Source: Sedimentisphaerales bacterium (GTDB lineage: Bacteria; Planctomycetota; Phycisphaerae; Sedimentisphaerales; SM23-30). Taken from it: DNA of 6,987 nt. Position numbers and translations under genes: made by a program. Below are positions 5,581 to 6,987 of this stretch, piece by piece. Below the pieces are notes generated by a model, which saw only the letters and a list, made by a program, of their open reading frames with translations, did no database searches and was not told the origin of the DNA. Numbering within the stretch: position 1 is the first letter of the stretch; every line of letters begins with the position of its first letter. The stretch covers positions 1 through 6,987 of the forward strand of contig DAOVXR010000091.1 in NCBI GenBank assembly GCA_030636065.1, in the 5' to 3' direction.

Positions 5581-6412
5581 CGGAAAGGACTTCTTAAGAA
5601 ATTTGATTATTATACCGGGCATAAATAAACCAGCACAGGCAAGCATAATATGCCGAAAAGCAATCTCTCTGCCGCCTGGTTTCATTTATAGCCTGGCAGT
5701 TTTGTTTATTGTATTCGCTTTGACAGGCTGCCGTACGGCTACTCCACTGCCTTCCCCGACGGTCAGGCCGGTGCACCTCTGGCGTACAGCGAGGGCCACC
5801 CCCAGCGAACCTGTTCGGACGCCTACCCCTGCGCCGAGGCATCGTTCAGGCGTATCATCGTTGGCTTATATCGGTCCTGTAAGCATCGTGATCGATCCCG
5901 GTCATGGAGGCCGGGACCCCGGCGCACGTGGGTTCTCAAGAGTTCCTGAAAAAACAATTGTCCTTAACGTTGCTCTGGAATTGGTGAGCCTGCTCAGGGA
6001 AAGCGGCGCCAATATCATTATGACCCGGCAAGATGATCGGTTTATCGAACTGAATGAACGGGCCGCTATTGCCGAGCGCAACCATGCCGACCTGTTCGTA
6101 TCCATCCACGCCGACGCGTTCCGCAGGGCTACAGCGGACGGCGCCACTGTTCTTATCGGCAGAACCGCTTCTCGTCGCAGTAAGAAAGCGGCCCGATATA
6201 TCAAAGCCGCCCTGGAACACGCGGGCATTTACTGCCGTCCCATTCGGCCCCAACAGTTACGTGTTTGTGAAGCCCATTCCCGGCCCGCGGTGCTCGTCGA
6301 ATGTGGTTTCCTTACCAATCGTCTCGATGCGCAAAATCTCAACACCCCACAGTATCAATTCAAAATCGCCCTGGCGATTGCCAACGGAATTACCGATTTC
6401 TTTATTCGATAG
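5570..6412 (+). CDS. N-acetylmuramoyl-L-alanine amidase (Amidase_3), predicted lipoprotein
   Basis: Cleaves the bond between N-acetylmuramic acid and L-alanine in peptidoglycan. This is a zinc amidase of the AmiA/AmiC/CwlV (Amidase_3) family. Residues 36-54 form a lipoprotein signal ending in the lipobox LTGC (C54), so the mature protein is probably membrane-anchored outside the cytoplasm. A Pro/Thr/Arg-rich linker (55-98) leads to the catalytic domain (about 103-280). Its conserved sites are visible: [13 protein letters not shown] (H112), E127 in VPEKT, SIHAD (H180) and VECGFLTN (E244), giving His-Glu-His zinc ligands plus the catalytic Glu. No SPOR, LysM or AMIN domain is present. The ATG at 5570 overlaps hisI by 11 nt and has a close AAAGG. 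It gives an unusually long, polar stretch before the hydrophobic core, so a later non-ATG start is possible. The family is relevant because planctomycetes were once thought to lack peptidoglycan. Confidence 0.92.
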   Translation: MTSNGKDFLRNLIIIPGINKPAQASIICRKAISLPPGFIYSLAVLFIVFALTGCRTATPLPSPTVRPVHLWRTARATPSEPVRTPTPAPRHRSGVSSLAYIGPVSIVIDPGHGGRDPGARGFSRVPEKTIVLNVALELVSLLRESGANIIMTRQDDRFIELNERAAIAERNHADLFVSIHADAFRRATADGATVLIGRTASRRSKKAARYIKAALEHAGIYCRPIRPQQLRVCEAHSRPAVLVECGFLTNRLDAQNLNTPQYQFKIALAIANGITDFFIR

Positions 6413-6475
6413 CTGTGACCATTCACGTTTTTTACAGATTGCTTTCTTTCGGCTCTTTGGGCCTAATAAAGAAAT

Positions 6476-6499
6476 GGTGCGATTTCATCGGCACCCTAC
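6476..6499 (-). repeat. GTAG-type REP element 4
   Basis: The stem GGTGCGAT (6476-6483) pairs with ATCG-(G)-CACC (6487-6495), with one bulged G and the loop TTC, followed by CTAC (6496-6499). Although the stem sequence differs from the other copies, the 3-nt loop and the GTAG flank on the minus strand are the same. Confidence 0.65.
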
Positions 6500-6532
6500 T
6501 TACTTTTGTCGAGCCATCCACCTCGAAGACTC

Positions 6533-6545
6533 GGTGGCTGCCACC
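6533..6545. repeat. Short palindrome GGTGGC/GCCACC
   Basis: GGTGGCTGCCACC is a perfect 13-bp odd palindrome lying between REP elements 4 and 5. It lacks the GTAG flank, so it may be the partner palindrome of a compound element or a separate repeat type. Confidence 0.45.
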
Positions 6546-6564
6546 CGACATCAGGTAAGCAGAT

Positions 6565-6585
6565 GGCGGGCACGGCCCGCCCTAC
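6565..6585 (-). repeat. GTAG-type REP element 5
   Basis: A perfect 7-bp GC-rich stem GGCGGGC (6565-6571)/GCCCGCC (6575-6581) with the loop ACG, followed by CTAC (6582-6585). On the minus strand it reads GTAGGGCGGGC, the classic REP layout. Confidence 0.75.
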
Positions 6586-6605
6586 TTGAGCCGTGAACGG
6601 TTGCC

Positions 6606-6644
6606 ATAAAAAAAGGTCGCACCTGTCGTAGGCGCGACCTTGTT
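6606..6644 (-). terminator. Intrinsic terminator of the Gfo/Idh/MocA gene
   Basis: An 8-bp stem AAGGTCGC (6613-6620)/GCGACCTT (6634-6641) is extended inward by CCT/AGG past one mismatch. On the minus strand the hairpin is followed directly by a run of T residues (complement of the A-run at 6608-6614), about 30 nt after the oxidoreductase stop. On the plus strand it is followed by TGTTTTG, so it may also stop the amidase transcript, making it partly bidirectional. Confidence 0.85.
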
Positions 6645-6671
6645 TTGCCGTTTCAGTCAATCGTTGTGAAA

Positions 6672-6987
6672 TCAGATGTTTTTGAACCGTTCATCGGCTT
6701 TGCCGGGGATCGATATCACATCGTCCGAAGGAGCAATAACAGTTCCTTTTTCAAAGTCGTCCGCGGTCGGCGTACAGGCGTAGTTGTACCACTTGGATTC
6801 TTTCTTGTCCATGCAATCCGACCACCGGACAAGTTCCCCTGTATAGCAGGCCATACGGCACATTATAGCGGTCATAGTCGATTCAGCTACGGTACGAGCC
6901 TCATTCAACGGCTTGCCCGCCACGATACTATTGAGCAGATCAACATGCTCCTGTACTCCTGGGCCGCCTTCATGCTCGAAGAAGTCA
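6672..6987 (-). CDS. Gfo/Idh/MocA-family oxidoreductase, C-terminal part (5' end outside window)
   Basis: Only the last 104 codons are in the window; the frame is open to the right edge. The visible segment HVDLLNSIVAGKPLNEARTVAEST followed by MTAIMCRMACYTGELVRW matches the C-terminal region of Gfo/Idh/MocA-type NAD(P)-dependent sugar or cyclitol dehydrogenases. It is of the form found in large numbers in planctomycetes, where the end of the alpha/beta domain reads like AGKP.NEA..VAESTLTAI.GR..AYTG. The nucleotide-binding Rossmann domain and the catalytic EKP motif would lie outside the window, so substrate and activity cannot be judged. The tail after residue 65 of the visible part (CTPTADDFEKGTVIAPSDD onwards) is less typical, and three cysteines fall in this short stretch. 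The stop at 6672 is followed by a strong terminator. Confidence 0.85.
   Translation of the reverse strand, partial: DFFEHEGGPGVQEHVDLLNSIVAGKPLNEARTVAESTMTAIMCRMACYTGELVRWSDCMDKKESKWYNYACTPTADDFEKGTVIAPSDDVISIPGKADERFKNI

Larger units (their letters stand above)
6413..6671. other. Convergent intergenic region with REPs and terminator
   Basis: No gene. It separates the 3' ends of the amidase (plus) and the oxidoreductase (minus). In order it holds an imperfect stem TTTCTTT (6443-6449)/AAAGAAA (6468-6474) that might help end the amidase transcript, REP element 4 (6476-6499), the hairpin GGTGGC/GCCACC (6533-6545), REP element 5 (6565-6585) and an intrinsic terminator (6606-6644). Confidence 0.6.

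Noticed and set aside
5902..6253. Overlapping minus-strand open frames opposite the amidase
   Set aside because: Shadow frames of the conserved amidase catalytic domain, with no motifs of their own.
6054..6596. Plus-strand frame of 180 codons at the amidase 3' end
   Set aside because: It is out of frame with the amidase active-site motifs and runs into REP elements. Composition is that of a shifted frame.

Overview
The window looks like a chromosomal segment of a free-living bacterium of the Planctomycetota, most plausibly a Phycisphaerae/Sedimentisphaerales-type lineage. This is inference. It rests on the C-terminal end of a planctomycete-style Gfo/Idh/MocA oxidoreductase at the right edge, on secreted HEAT-repeat proteins, and on intergenic gaps packed with short REP-like palindromes. 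Genes with clear start regions have good Shine-Dalgarno sites. No rRNA, tRNA, CRISPR array, transposase or phage gene is visible.

Layout. Positions 1-210 hold no gene but four palindromes. Positions 211-3371 carry three genes, all on the minus strand; in transcription order they are a MarR-family regulator (3371-2895) and two tandem paralogous secreted HEAT-repeat proteins (2727-1699 and 1584-211). Upstream of marR is a perfect-consensus promoter (TTGACA-N16-TATAAT), with a 17-bp perfect palindrome starting at the last base of the -10, a strong candidate autoregulatory operator. REP-like palindromes fill the gap after marR and the gap between the two HEAT genes, and more hairpins follow the last one. 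Further upstream, also on the minus strand, is a 412-residue protein (4858-3620) joining a c-di-GMP-type PilZ domain to two degenerate response-regulator receiver-like domains. A divergent regulatory gap of about 300 bp follows. On the plus strand, hisI (phosphoribosyl-AMP cyclohydrolase, histidine biosynthesis) overlaps by 11 nt a predicted lipoprotein N-acetylmuramoyl-L-alanine amidase (5570-6412). The amidase converges on the 3' end of the Gfo/Idh/MocA gene (6987-6672, truncated by the window edge). The convergent gap holds two REPs, a third hairpin and an intrinsic terminator.

How it may work together. The PilZ protein probably couples c-di-GMP to an output through protein contacts, since its receivers lack much of the phosphorylation chemistry. 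The MarR/HEAT cluster could be a small regulated envelope or extracellular module, but read-through from the marR promoter across the hairpins is not proven. The most notable signals are the GTAG-type REP family (five copies, all in one orientation), a second hairpin family flanked by TTAG, the marR promoter/operator, the tandem HEAT paralogs with very different basic N-terminal regions, and the PilZ plus two pseudo-receiver architecture. I see no complete new defence or mobile system here.
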